Assembly: GCA_036936605.1 (NCBI GenBank)
Contig: JAUPFV010000004.1
Span: 121,446,852-121,510,851 of the forward strand
Length of the DNA: 64,000 nt
From: Limnanthes douglasii subsp. nivea
Lineage: Eukaryota; Streptophyta; Magnoliopsida; Brassicales; Limnanthaceae
Reading direction: 5' to 3'
Shown: piece after piece, positions 42,381 to 52,812 of the stretch
How the letters are laid out: each line of letters starts with the position of its first letter
Position numbering within the stretch: the first letter of the stretch is position 1
Position numbers and translations under genes: made by a program
Notes under the pieces: model-generated
Seen by the model: the letters and a program-made list of their open reading frames with translations, nothing else
Database searches by the model: none
Told to the model about the DNA's origin: nothing

Positions 42381-45212
42381 ATACTACTTAAAAAAGGTTA
42401 GTTAGTCGATATAATATGATTATGACAAAAAATATGATAAATATAATAAAATCTGATTTCTTTAGTGATTGATTAAGTCTCTGATTAAGGCTAATTCCAA
42501 ACTATCAAGGAAATCGGTGGCTTTGAGATGACTTGGTAGATTTGTAGGATTGATATCACGAATTTGATTACATTTCAATGACCATTTTCCTAACCAGTCA
42601 GCAGCTTTATTTTACTCCTTGTAGATGTGAGTAATTGTTGAATTATAGCTAATTAAATTCTTAGAACAGACTATTAGAGCAGTAAGAAACAAAGGAGATT
42701 TACAACTTAGAAGCATGATATATAGGATTTTTGAATCAGACTCCATATTAATAGCATGTGATGTAGTTGCATGACCCTTTGGCTATATGGCCCTTTTGGA
42801 CAAATGAAAACGGGATTTATTTGGGGCCCATGTATCCAAATTAGGTGTTACGACCACTCAAATCAACCACGTCGAGAAGCCCAGTGATTTCGGAAGCATC
42901 GCAGGGCGAAGTCGGGTTATGAATTTCATGCCCAAAATTCCATTGTTTAAGCCCTTTTTTGCTGTTTTAGTGATTTTTCTGTATTATTCTATTTTTTTCG
43001 GATTTCATTAGAATACTTAACCAGCTCCATGCACTTTGAAATTGGGTTGGGTTTTATTTTATCTCGTAAGAAACAAGTTGTAATTTTGGCGTACGGTTTC
43101 GAGCATTTCTATAAAAGGCTCTCAAACCCTATCTTCGTCGCCATGCTTGTTGGAATATAATTTGACTTTTCTTTAAAGTCTCATATACTCTTACCTAAGG
43201 TTAGAGATTATCAATATTCTGTTTTCGTCTTTATTTTCTCTATGTTTGTCGCCATCTGTTCCATCTCGTAGTTCGGTGCTACCATCACGGATATGCATTT
43301 TAAAACAAAGCATGAGACCATCCAATAAGGCTCTGCATTCGGCAGAGATAGTAATCTTTCTCCTATATGTTTTTCCAATACCAACAATTATATCACCTTG
43401 TGATTTCTTATTATTGCATCCCACATGATTCACCATTAGATAGACAACTAGCATATGTATTAAGCTTATATCTATCCTTAATAGGAGGAGTCCAGTTAGT
43501 AGTAATAAGATTTTTAGGAGAAATAAAGTGATTAAAATAACTGAGATCGAAGGCAATTTCAATATCTTTGATCCAATGATGTCTTTTAAGAAAACTATAT
43601 TGGTATAAATTTATAAGAATTTTGTTGACTTGGTTAATAATGTAGCTAGCATGGATTTTGTCTTGGTTGAATTTAGTGTGGTTTCTAGGGTTTCAGATAC
43701 TCCAGGTAAGGATAGGAGGTAGAATTCTACATATATGAATATCAAAAGGAGATGAATTAAACCAGATGTTGATCATATGGTAGATTGTCATGTGTTGGTC
43801 AATTATGAGTTTGAAAAAACATAAAAACATGATTAATAGTTTTCATATTCTTACAATTTTGGCTTTTAGATGCTAATTTGATGTGTTTATGATGCATGAT
43901 AGTATCAGCTGGACTCCAGTTACATTAGTTGAAAGACATGAGAATTTTTTAGGGATTATATTGTTCCAAAGTCTTTTGTAGATGTTTGGTTTTTCTCTTT
44001 TAGGTCTGCTTTTGTCCCATGTTACATTAGTGTTAAATGAGAAATTTGTTCATAGAGTCTAGTGAGGTTTGTCTTCAATGTTTTCTTTAATATTAAACCT
44101 TTGAATCATGAAAATATCAACAGGAAAGACCAGATCCTGGAGCTTGCTGATGTTCCAAGAGCCATTGGAGAAGAAATCTTTTACCAGATTTTAAGTGTAC
44201 CACGAGTTGGTCATAGTAAAACTAAGAGGTATAAAAGGTTTAGGGTTACACCAGCTATCAAACCAAAACTCCACATTTGCTTTCCCAAACTGCCAAAAAA
44301 TAAAGTTCTCAGCAATAGTTCTTATAAACATTAGCCTTTTCTAAGTATATGAATTGTTAGGAGTAAGTTTAGATTGCATAGGGTGCTTATTTATGTGGTA
44401 TTTATTATGTATGTAGTTACCCTAGAGAGAGTTATTTTCTCTGAATTTATGTCAAATCTTGCAAAAGAAGGCAATCTACTTATCATCTAGATTTCATAGA
44501 TTTAATCCTCATTCGTCATAAGGCAGGCATATGTTTCCGAACAGACTAGTGGATAGCTTTATGATCTTCAGTAGTACCCCACATATAGTTACTACAGATT
44601 CTTTCTGTTTTGTTCATTAGCGCTTTAGAGAGAGGGAAAATTTGCATATGGTAGTAAGGAGTAACATTACGAACAGATTGTATAAGAGTCAGTCTTTTCC
44701 CATAGGATAATAAAAGCTTGTTCCATTCATATGTTTATTGTCTAAACTAAGAAGTAAGGTCTTCAAATTGGTTAACCTTTATTCTGTTGTTGATGTTGAT
44801 ACCCAAGTAATTAAACTCAGCATTTGCACATTGAATCCAATGTTGATCTCGATAAAGTTAATTCTTGTAGGAGATATTCTTTTAGAATGGATACAGATAG
44901 ACTTGTCATTGTTGATGGTCTGACCAAAGGCTTCTTGATAGTGTTTCAGGATATTATTGAGGCTTATAAGGCTAGAGGTTGATCCATTGGTGAAGATTGT
45001 AATATCATTAGCAAAGGCTAAGCATGAGATCCATGTAGGTCAAGTATTCTTGAATTTAACATTATAGTCCTTAGTGTATAGAAGGTTTAAGCTTATGATT
45101 AAAACCTGTTCTGCAAGGATAAAGAGCTTAGAGATAAGGGATCCACTTGTCTTAATCTATTAGTGAAGTTAAATAATCACGTAGGCTCTCCATTTATAAT
45201 AACTGAGTGCAC
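42381..45212 (-). mobile_element. L1-type LINE with RNase H, 5'-truncated, antisense
   Basis: On the minus strand ORF2 text starts inside the reverse transcriptase: SVIINGEP near 45205-45180, LFILAEQVLIISLN near 45125-45085, then the polymerase box FAND (usually FADD) at 45004-45015 in LAFANDITIFTNGS. A region with NNRIKVNQFEDLT near 44790-44755, LTLIQSVRNVTPYYHMQIFP near 44695-44640 and MWGTTEDHK follows, then a decayed zinc region. An RNase H ends it: ITISAECRALLDGLMLCFKM at about 43370-43300 and, after the solo LTR, INMESDSKILY and NKAADWLGKWS near 42645-42600. Endonuclease and first part are absent; the right edge meets E6 gag. Confidence 0.82.
42759..43284 (+). repeat. Solo LTR of the E4 family inside the LINE RNase H
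   Basis: 526 bases, from tgatgtagttgca to gtgctacca, in plus orientation. It aligns with both E4 LTRs end to end and contains the region missing in the right E4 LTR. No primer site or polypurine tract adjoins it, so it is a solo LTR left by recombination between the two LTRs of a former element. Flanks gcatg (42754-42758) and tcacg (43285-43289) are each one change away from gcacg, so they fit a 5-bp target duplication. Confidence 0.9.
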
Positions 45213-46652
45213 ATGGTCATGATGATATGCACAATAGTACCTATTAGATCGCTTAAACCCAAGCGCACTCATTTTTTGAGGAGCTTGTTACCTCGTACGC
45301 CCCTTTGTTCGGTCATAAATTACTAAAATAGCCTCTATCAATGGAGTGAAACGTCCATTTGGTTGGTCGAGCTGCTGAGGTCTTCGATTGTAGTCCCTCC
45401 TTGGTGCATCTTCAAACTTTTTCTGTTCTGATCCACCATATTTGATCTTTGGCTCACGCCGCTCAGGTGACGTTCCTCTTCTAGCATCCTCAACTCTGAT
45501 AAAAGTTTCTGTTCTTGCGAGCAGATCTCCCATGTTTTCAGTTGGGAACCTAATAAGATCCGCATATAGCTCCCCTCGCCTATCGAGCCCTCGTTTCAAA
45601 GATGCCACCGCCATGTTCTCATCTAGATCTGGTAAAGCATTCGTGGCATGAACAAATCGTCTAACATAACTTTTGAGAGACTCACCTTGACACTGATAAA
45701 GAACCATGATCGAATCCCGCTCGCGCTTGAGTTCCTTGTTGCCCACGAACCTCTCTCTGAATGCTTTCCATAGTCCAGCAAAATCATAGATAGACCCTTT
45801 CGGCAACCTACTGAACCAATCCACAGCATTTCCCTTAAGGGACATAGATGATGCTCGGCATAACATTGCATCGTCAGGATTGAAAGTCATCATCATGTTT
45901 CTGAACTGCTCTAAGTGCCTCTCTAGATCCCCAGTCCCATCGTAAGCTTCCATCCTGAATGGATCGAATTTCCTCGGGAGTTGGACCTCCAGGATTTTCT
46001 CTGAAAATGGCGATTCCTTTAATATGTAAGCTGATAACTTCGAGTGGATCTGATTATAACGAAGGTCCTCGTCCTCTCAGGCTTGTTTGGTAGACCTCTG
46101 CTTGGCCTCATCATGTGGTCCTCTGTTATGATTTTTTCCCCCGCTCTCACCTTCACCTTCTTGTTTGTCGTCTCTTTTGGAAGAACGATCAATCATGTTG
46201 ACCTTGCTTGCCTCTAGTCCTGATGGTTGATGAGTCTTTCTTGCACCCTTGATTCTCGCAGTTAGAGCATGAATAGCGTCAATCATACCTTCCATGGTAG
46301 CATGCATAGCTTGCTCTCTAGATTCGCGTTTAAACGTTATTTTTAGCTGCTCTTCCTGCAAATTCTGGAGTCGTTGTTCCAGTTGGAGAACCACCGAGTC
46401 ATTCGTCGGTATAGCTTCCGCAGCTCTGTGAGCTCCCAGCACATTGTCGGTTTGATGAGGATGAGTCTCTTCCCTGGGAGCAATGCCTGTCTGGACCAGA
46501 TGTCCCTCTGTTACCACCGTTGATGGGGGTATCAAAGGATTAACCTCTTGGGGAATCGTAGGATCGAGACGACTCATGGTTCTCCTCCGATGAGTTGTTG
46601 TTTTGCTAGTTTCTTGATTATCTCTCTCAATTCCTGACCTAGTGACCACCAT
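45213..46652 (-). pseudogene. E6 gag, one in-frame TGA, zinc region cut
   Basis: The best-preserved gag of the window. From ATG 46652 (MVVTRSGIERD) one frame runs 455 codons to a stop at 45288 with a single TGA at 46077-46079. The first part is charged, with a coiled-coil-like stretch (LEQRLQNLQEEQLKITF) and a Gly/Glu/Lys-rich linker. The gag domain follows: MEAYDGTGDLERHLEQFRNM, LCRASSMSLKGNAVDWFSRL, RERFVGNKELKRERDSIM, LKSYVRRFVHATNALPDL. After the stop, a fragment with YYCAYHHDHVH, the start of a zinc knuckle, reaches 45213, where LINE text begins. In E6-like elements gag and pol are read as one polyprotein, so the cut makes it unusable. Confidence 0.88.
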
Positions 46653-46670
46653 GGTGATTGGTTAAAGAGT

Positions 46671-46687
46671 TCCCACAGACTGCGCCA
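46671..46687 (-). other. Primer-binding site of E6
   Basis: tggcgcagtctgtggga on the minus strand, four bases after the LTR end. The TGGCGC start and the GTCTGTGGGA continuation are typical of plant Tat-type elements. The tRNA was not identified. Confidence 0.7.
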
Positions 46688-46691
46688 AATT

Positions 46692-47525
46692 TGTTAAGGA
46701 ACTAACAAGTTCTGCCAAAGTAAGTCTATTATGTTTAGTCAAGAACGAGATCACTTTATTCATCAATAGGTTTTCCCTATTTATAATATACAGACTAGTG
46801 GGTAGTTACATTTATTTATGCTAAAAGCGCCACTAACCCACTTAAACCATTATCCCTATAATTGTGGAACTAACAACCGTTACCACTCCTATCCCTATAA
46901 TTGTAGAATAACTAACACGTCTTAAACTCGTGGGTTAATCGTGTGTTAGTATTATAAATAAAAGCTCTAAGTGAAATCTATACTTCAATCTGAGCTGAAC
47001 TCCCTTTTTTAAGGACATTAGAGTTGACCTAATTTGTTAAGCTCAAACTCGAGCTTGTTAATGAACGGAACCCAGTTTGATCTATTATGTTGAGCTTGAA
47101 CTCACTTATGATGCACGCATGTCCTTTCTTTTTACCACACTCCTTGTTCTAGTCGATCGACTCTACTATGTCGTCATCGAGCTCATCCTGAACTTGAATT
47201 CAGTCGATCAAATCTGTTTTGTCATCATCGAGCTCATCTTGATCTTGAGTTCAGCAAGACGTGCATGCTCTTAAGTTTGCTCCAATATCATGCTCTGTAC
47301 ACCGTTGAGCTTGGTTTAGTGACGAACTCAGTATCTCTTTGAGATCATCCCCGTTATCTGTCGATAACATCAACCTGCTATTGATCTCATCCGCGTTATC
47401 TATCATTGATGTTGACCTGTTGTCGAGCTCGTCCAAGCCATAGAGCTCGTTCTCTTCTTTTATGCTCATCGTAATCCGAACTCCCAATGATCCTTGCTCG
47501 TGTCCAGGGCAATCTCCCCTTATCA
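46692..47525 (-). repeat. LTR of E6 with primer site on one side and polypurine tract on the other
   Basis: 834 bases; on the minus strand TGATAAGGGGAGATTG to TTCCTTAACA. A TATA-type tataaataggg on the minus strand lies near 46780-46790. The start resembles those of E5 and E7. The left flank (plus coordinates) has the primer site for gag, the right flank a polypurine tract for the pol side. Both sides are therefore internal element sequence. Confidence 0.82.
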
Positions 47526-47541
47526 GGGCTCCCCCTAGTTT
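47526..47541 (-). other. Polypurine tract of E6
   Basis: aaactagggggagccc on the minus strand ends directly at the LTR start TGATAAGG. E5 and E7 have aactatggggctac and aactaggtgggctac at the same place, so the tract is conserved between the families. Confidence 0.8.
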
Positions 47542-47754
47542 AGAGGATTATTAAAATATTAATAAACATGTAAATTATAAATAAATCAAATACTTTACTT
47601 ATAATAATAATTTTAATTGTCATGTGTTTGTTTCTTTCTGACACGCGTCGTCAAGACAAGTGGCGGTTTTCTGACAACGTTGTTTCCTACAATTACGTTT
47701 TGGCGATTTAGCTTCCTGACGCAATTTTCAAATAAACAATAACATCATAACTTA

Positions 47755-47760
47755 CACGTG
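47755..47760 (+). promoter_or_regulatory. G-box near the E6 antisense gene
   Basis: CACGTG inside the palindrome acacgtgt lies about 150 bases before the 5' splice site of the leader intron. G-boxes are bound by plant bZIP and bHLH factors. No good TATA box was seen near it, so the promoter assignment is tentative. Confidence 0.4.
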
Positions 47761-47779
47761 TACGCGAAAACATTCCATT

Positions 47780-50520
47780 ACTCTAATAACTTCCTCATTT
47801 ACTTGTAGAAACCATATTTCTTCAAGTCTTCTGCTTTATTCTTCTTGAAAAACTCTCTGCAAACTCAATCCCAGGCGTTCACTTCTTTTGTTGGTCAACG
47901 GTTATTCAGGTAACATCCTTCTTCTTAATTATTTCGCTTATGTCGAATGATGTTAGGAATCCAAAATTCAGGGTTTAAAAACTTTACCTATAGACGAATC
48001 CCCAAAATCACTTGCCTTGCCATCACATTCATTCGGATTTATGTCCTACCCTAATTGCAGTTTGTAGAAAAACCATGGCACCCAAAAAGGGAGTGAGGAG
48101 TAAGGTCGTCAAAATTGCAGAACCCTTATACGAGGATGTGAACGACTTAGAAAATTACTTTTCTCAAATAGCTCCTAGATACACTAATTTAGATGATGAT
48201 GATGGAATCGCCAATCTAAGGGAAAGATGCAATATTCCTAAGAACGTAACCATTAGGGCTCCTAGTTTAGGCGAGCATCCCTATCACACACATGAGACAG
48301 AAACTTGTCTCTTCACCACTCTGTTTGCATGGGGACTTAGATTACCCCACCCTGAACTAATTCGTGATTACTTCAGTGTCCTGCGTATTTGCCCCACCCA
48401 GATGTCAGCAAACGGTTGGAGGTTGTTGCTCAGCATAGTTCTTAGTTCACGCATGTTAAACATCAAAGTATGTTTGTCAGACCTCCTTTCGGGTACCGAT
48501 ATAACCAAATTAGCCAACACTCCTTTCTTCTATACCAATTTTAAAGGTATTAAGAAAATTGTAGAGCTACCCAACTCTGATAGGAATTGGAAAAATTCCT
48601 TTGTCTTTGTTTTGGGTAATTGGGAACACAACACCCCTACCCTAAATTTTCAACTAGAACGCAAATGGAAGAAAACTTGTAAGCCTTGTTTTTATTTTGT
48701 ATGTAAATATTAATTTTTTTTGAACTCTTTGATCATACCCTTGTGCCTTCAGGTGAACTCTCAAACCAGACTTGGTGGAAAGAAAGAAGACCAGACAATT
48801 ACATAAATCCTCTAATCAAAGTTAGCAGCTTAGCCTTTGAAGCCTGGCAACAAGACCCCAAAAATCTGTTCACTCGATACAACTACCTACAATCAGGATT
48901 GTGGTCAATTCCCGAGCTCACCATAACAGAAGAAGAAGAAATTAGAATGGAAAATGGCTCTAAAGCTACCGTGAACCGTCTCAAGATGATTTTAGAAACG
49001 AAGCTTCGTGAGAAAAATAGTCCTGACGTTTGGCTAACAGTACCTCAAGTCACACGCAAAGCTTGCGAACCCGGGGATTCTGCTTTTGTTGCAGCTCTCT
49101 CCATTGATCAAGGTAATGACGGCGGTAAGGAGAAAGAGAGGTCTATCGAGAAAAATGAAAAAGAAGCACCCCATATGCCTGTTGCTGGTCAATCAATTAA
49201 CCCTCGAGCAAAAAGAGAAAATGAAGACGAAAAGACTAACTCTAGTGCCCTCGACACAAGGAGAAAGAAAAAGCAAAAGGTATTGACGTTATTCCTCTAA
49301 CCACCAGAATATTTCAACTCCGAGATAAAGAAGGTGGTGTAAACGAAGGCACTTCTAATGAAGGAGCATGTCTTCTTAACCCATCAGCAAGAGAAGTTGG
49401 TGAAGGAAAAAATCCTCCTGGGGCTAAGGAGATAGTCGATCTGGCTGATTCTGAGGAGAATGACCGTGGAGCTGAAAAATATACAATGCTGCACCCCCCA
49501 CTCATGCGACATCAGCTCAACAACTGGCACTGAGCTCATCTTTGGGAGTTCAAACGCCCTTTGTGGAGAATACTGAGAGGATTAACCCTAATGATAAAGC
49601 TGCGGAGACCAGCCAACAAAGGGTGTATGTAAGGGAGCTCCCAAAAGTGTAAGTTCCACGTCCCTCCTTCTATATGTTCGAGAAACTACGCAGGACACCT
49701 GACATTTCCTACTATGATAAGGTGTCCAACGCAGAGCTCTTACAAAGACAAACAGAGCTAGTGATCGAGGTAAAACCTGTTTACTTATACACTCCAAATT
49801 GTAGACTATATATGTATACTTACCTTCATTGTTGATTGTTTAGATGCACGATAACTCATTTATTTTGGGCTATTGGAATATGTCTCCTGCTAATGTAACT
49901 GTGATAGAGAGATGGAATCCTGAAGCCATGTTTTTTTGCTCTTCCAAGTTCTGCACTGCTGAAGTCATCGGTTTGAGGCATGCATATGCTCAGCCAAAGT
50001 TGTTAAACACGAAGCCTTGGATGTTAAAGCCCGGATAGTAAAAACGGTTATGTCTCTAGGAAATTGTGTTGTGCAATGACCAACATGTTGCAGCTCTGTC
50101 TGAAAACCATAAAATGGTGGTAAATTAGAAAGAGAACTTGTTGAAGAGGAACTGTGATCTGCAAACACATAATGTTAAACTGCTGGATAGGACCAACCAC
50201 CAGGAGAACAGGGTAGAAGAACAAGCAGATCGGATTGCTGCTCTGACTGCTAAGGTGAGAGAATTGACCAGGGAAGTCGAAGAGGGGCGTTCACAGCTCG
50301 AACAGGAACAAAAACAATGGTAAGAAAAGATAAACTCAACTGTTGAGGAGAGGGAAACACAATTGTTCGCAATTGCAACCGATATGATTGCCACGGGAGA
50401 GCCAAAAAGCTTTTGCAGAATTGATGGCCCTAAATCCTAGTCTGAACCTAGGCTCCTTTGCTCACCTTTTCCAGCCTATTGCCCCGACCTCGATCATGGC
50501 CCACGAGAAAAAACACAAAA
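47780..50520 (+). CDS. E6 antisense gene: gypsy-transposon-type domain plus coiled coil, with introns
   Basis: Start ATG 48075 in aaccATGGca, a strong plant context, chosen over 48012, which lies in a predicted leader intron (47910-48060, gtaaca...tgcag). The basic start MAPKKGVRSKVVK precedes a globular part with LFTTLFAWGLRLPHPELI, YFSVLRICPTQMSANGWRLL and SFVFVLGNWEHNTPTLNF, which corresponds to the E5 and E7 domain of the Transposase_28 type. Introns are predicted at 48679-48752 (74 bases) and 49770-49843 (74 bases). Exon 3 continues with TWWKERRPDNYINPLIKV to about 49277, where a frameshift occurs, then acidic text. The end has a coiled coil (50150-50320, AALTAKVRELTREVEEGRSQ) and LNLGSFAHLFQP, with a stop near 50524. 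Function unknown; runs antisense to gag-pol of E6. Confidence 0.7.
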
Positions 50521-50744
50521 ACTAATAGTGACGTGGATCCTTCCGGGCAATTACCCCAAGTGGGTCTAAGTAATTTTCATGCTTATCTTATTGAACTCAA
50601 CTGTTGTCTTCTTCTTTTTTTGTAGTACCTGGACCGCATTATTTTCAATTGATGCATGCTTTTCTTTAATTATTACTGCAGTGTATGTTAGTAAATGTAG
50701 ACTATAGGTGTGCTGATTTATCTGGAGACCTTTTATAACCCCGA

Positions 50745-51040
50745 GCTCAGTATGGCTCATTGCGTAGCTTAAACAACATGTGCCATGATAGCATTTTCAC
50801 GGAGAGGTCCTATGGACCCTATTGCGTGGTCTTTTCAGACTTTGTCTTTGACCAGTTCGTTAATATACATAGGACAAAGTATAGACACAGTATGGTCATT
50901 GCGTAGCCCATAGACGTGGTCAATTAGCTTGTTCGCGTTTATAGATACTTAGTCTGGACTCAGTATGGTATGTTGTGTAGCCTAATAATGGCGTGGTTAT
51001 TGACCCATTTGCTGGTTATAAAGATAAAACTCACACACAC
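50745..51040 (+). repeat. Degenerate tandem repeats between the antisense gene and integrase of E6
   Basis: The motif cagtatggnncattgcgtagcc occurs near 50749, 50890 and 50961, and cgtggtn near 50830, 50915 and 50990, so units of roughly 70 to 140 bases recur with many changes. It occupies the same place in E6 as the 36-bp minisatellite in E5 and E7, but the sequence is different. Confidence 0.6.
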
Positions 51041-51175
51041 ATTTGGCGAAAATAATAATCTATATTGAAAAGATTCAAAAGCCTGTTCGTAGATGCCTTA
51101 GTAAAAAACCTCACTGCGTCATCAGAGAGGAAAAAGAGAAGATCTTTACATCTTATACATTTTTGCAATACAATT

Positions 51176-52140
51176 TAAGTTTATTAAAATTCCAAGGATG
51201 CTTGAGTGCTTGACCTTATTGATCTGCTAATCTATACGCGCCATGGTGTTCTGCCGAAATGACTAAGTACGGGCCTTCCCAATTTGGTCCTAACTTACCA
51301 CTTGCTCTGCTACCAGAACCCTGAAACACCTTCTTTAAAACCAAGTCACCTTCCTTGAATGATCTTGGCTTCAACCGAGCATTGAAACGTCTTCTCATGA
51401 GATTTTGATAGTGCTCTTCTCGAACCCTGGCCTGGTCTTGTCTTTCGTCAATTAGATCCAGAGACGTTGACCTGACTATAAGGTTTGCTTCTTCCTCATA
51501 GTGTTGTATCCTATGGCTCGTTACTATGAATTCCGCTGGGATAACTGCTTCAGCTCCATATACCAAAGCAAAAGGTGTATCACTAGTTGTAGAACGTGGG
51601 GTAGTCCTATAAGCCCATATAACCTCTGCCAACTTGTATAGCCATTTTTCCTTAGCTTCTTCCAACTTTTTCTTTTACCCTTCTAACAAAGTTCTGTTGG
51701 TCACTTCGACCTGCCCGTTTTCCTGAGGGTAATAAGGGGTGGAAAAATAATGGAGAATCCCATACCGTTTGCAGAAGTTTGTAAGGACCGAATTTTGAAA
51801 TTAAGGCCCGTTGTCTGTCATTAAAATTCGTGGAATCCCATACGTAGTCAAAATTTGATTATGTATAAAATCATATACCTCTTGAGCGCGGATTATAAAC
51901 AAAGCTTTAGCCTCCACCCATTTCAAAAAATAGTCGACTGCCACGATGAGAAATTGTCGCTTGCCTGTGGCCATTGGCAGAGGTCCTACCAAATTTATTC
52001 CCCATTTATCAAACGGACATAGGACAGGAATATTCTGCATGGGCTCGCTTAGTCTATGCTGCGTGTTTGAATATTCTTGACAATTATGACAATGCAGTAC
52101 GAGATTCTCAACATCATTTGCTAGCTCAGGTCAGTAATAT
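51176..52140 (-). pseudogene. E6 integrase, first catalytic Asp changed
   Basis: Two good minus-strand frames. The first (52040-51801) reads FDKWGINLVGPLPMATGKRQ, where the catalytic Asp of WGxDLVGP is Asn (AAT at 51993-51995), one base from GAT; FLIVAVDYFLKWVEAK; and MTDNGP with the second Asp. PQENGQVEVTNRTLLEG with the catalytic Glu follows near 51720-51690. The second (51665-51216) has KWLYKLAEVIWAYRTTPRST, FALVYGAEAVIPAE and PRSFKEGDLVLKKVF, then GKLGPNWEGPYLV near the end. One stop and one shift lie between. The cDNA end joining would fail with the first Asp lost. Confidence 0.87.
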
Positions 52141-52812
52141 CCAGCAAGAAGAAATCATTGCATCAACGTTCGGTGTCCACAATGAGCTTCTGCCTCTCCC
52201 GAATGTAAATCTTCCAATACAAAATTTGCTTCAGTTCGATCAAGACAACGGAGTAGATGTCTGGTTGAGCTTTTCCTATATAAAATATCATCGAGGACAC
52301 AATACTTAGCTGCTCCGATTTGTAATGCACGAGCCTCACTCTTACTTGCAGGTAACGTTCCTTGATTAAAGTGATGGAGGTATGGAGTCCGCCAATCATC
52401 CTCGTTAGTAAATGAATCAACCGTAACAACCTTTGAAATTAGCTCTGTCGCAGGGAGTTGCTGGATCAAAATTGCTGGATGCTCTCCTGCAGCTGTTGTC
52501 TTCGCCAAAATGTCGGCTGCTGAATTATCTCTTTGGGGGATCTGTTCATAAGAAACGTTAGTAAACTTGGACTTATATTCCTTGATAATTACGAGATATT
52601 CCTTGATGTCATCTTTCTTGACGTCATAAAGACCTTGTGCTTGATTTACCACCAACTGAGAATCAGATCTGATTTTGATAGCCCGAGCATCACATATTAA
52701 ACAAAACTTCATGCCACAAAGGGCAGCTTCATATTCCGCAGCATTATTTGTAACCGGAAAATTGAAAGGCACTGCTTGCTTAATCTCCTCTCCTGTTGGA
52801 GTTCTGATTACA
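52141..52812 (-). pseudogene. E6 archaeal-type RNase H and integrase zinc start
   Basis: A minus-strand frame of 205 codons (52772-52155) begins FNFPVTNNAAEYEAALCGMK with the catalytic Glu, then KIRSDSQLVVNQAQGLYDVK with Asp, and PQRDNSAADILAKTT with the last Asp. The first Asp is upstream of the break with E7 and is missing. The frame goes on to the integrase start: FVLEDLHSGEAEAHCGHRTL with the zinc-site His pair; the Cys pair LVLHCQEYS (about 52090) is partly lost. Upstream, EVVIRTPTGEE can still be read to about 52812. Confidence 0.87.

Larger units (their letters stand above)
45213..52812 (-). mobile_element. Ty3/gypsy (Tat-like) E6: pol 3' half, one LTR, gag 5' half
   Basis: On the minus strand, from right to left, lie archaeal-type RNase H and integrase (52812-51176), a repeat region, an antisense gene on the plus strand (47780-50520), a polypurine tract, one LTR (46692-47525), a primer-binding site, and gag (46652-45213). 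The LTR thus serves as 3' LTR for the pol half and as 5' LTR for the gag half. Protease and reverse transcriptase are missing. Either this is part of a tandem pair sharing an LTR or a one-LTR circle that was reinserted. The left end is joined to a LINE, the right end head to head to E7. Confidence 0.85.

Noticed and set aside
48012..48074. Upstream Met as start of the E6 antisense gene
   Set aside because: It lies in a predicted leader intron that ends in tgcag at 48060, and the ATG at 48075 has a far better context.
49278..49515. Intron instead of a frameshift at 49278 in the E6 antisense gene
   Set aside because: A gt at 49279 and an ag near 49514 exist, but the next frame reads protein-like acidic text across the interval, so a frameshift is more likely.
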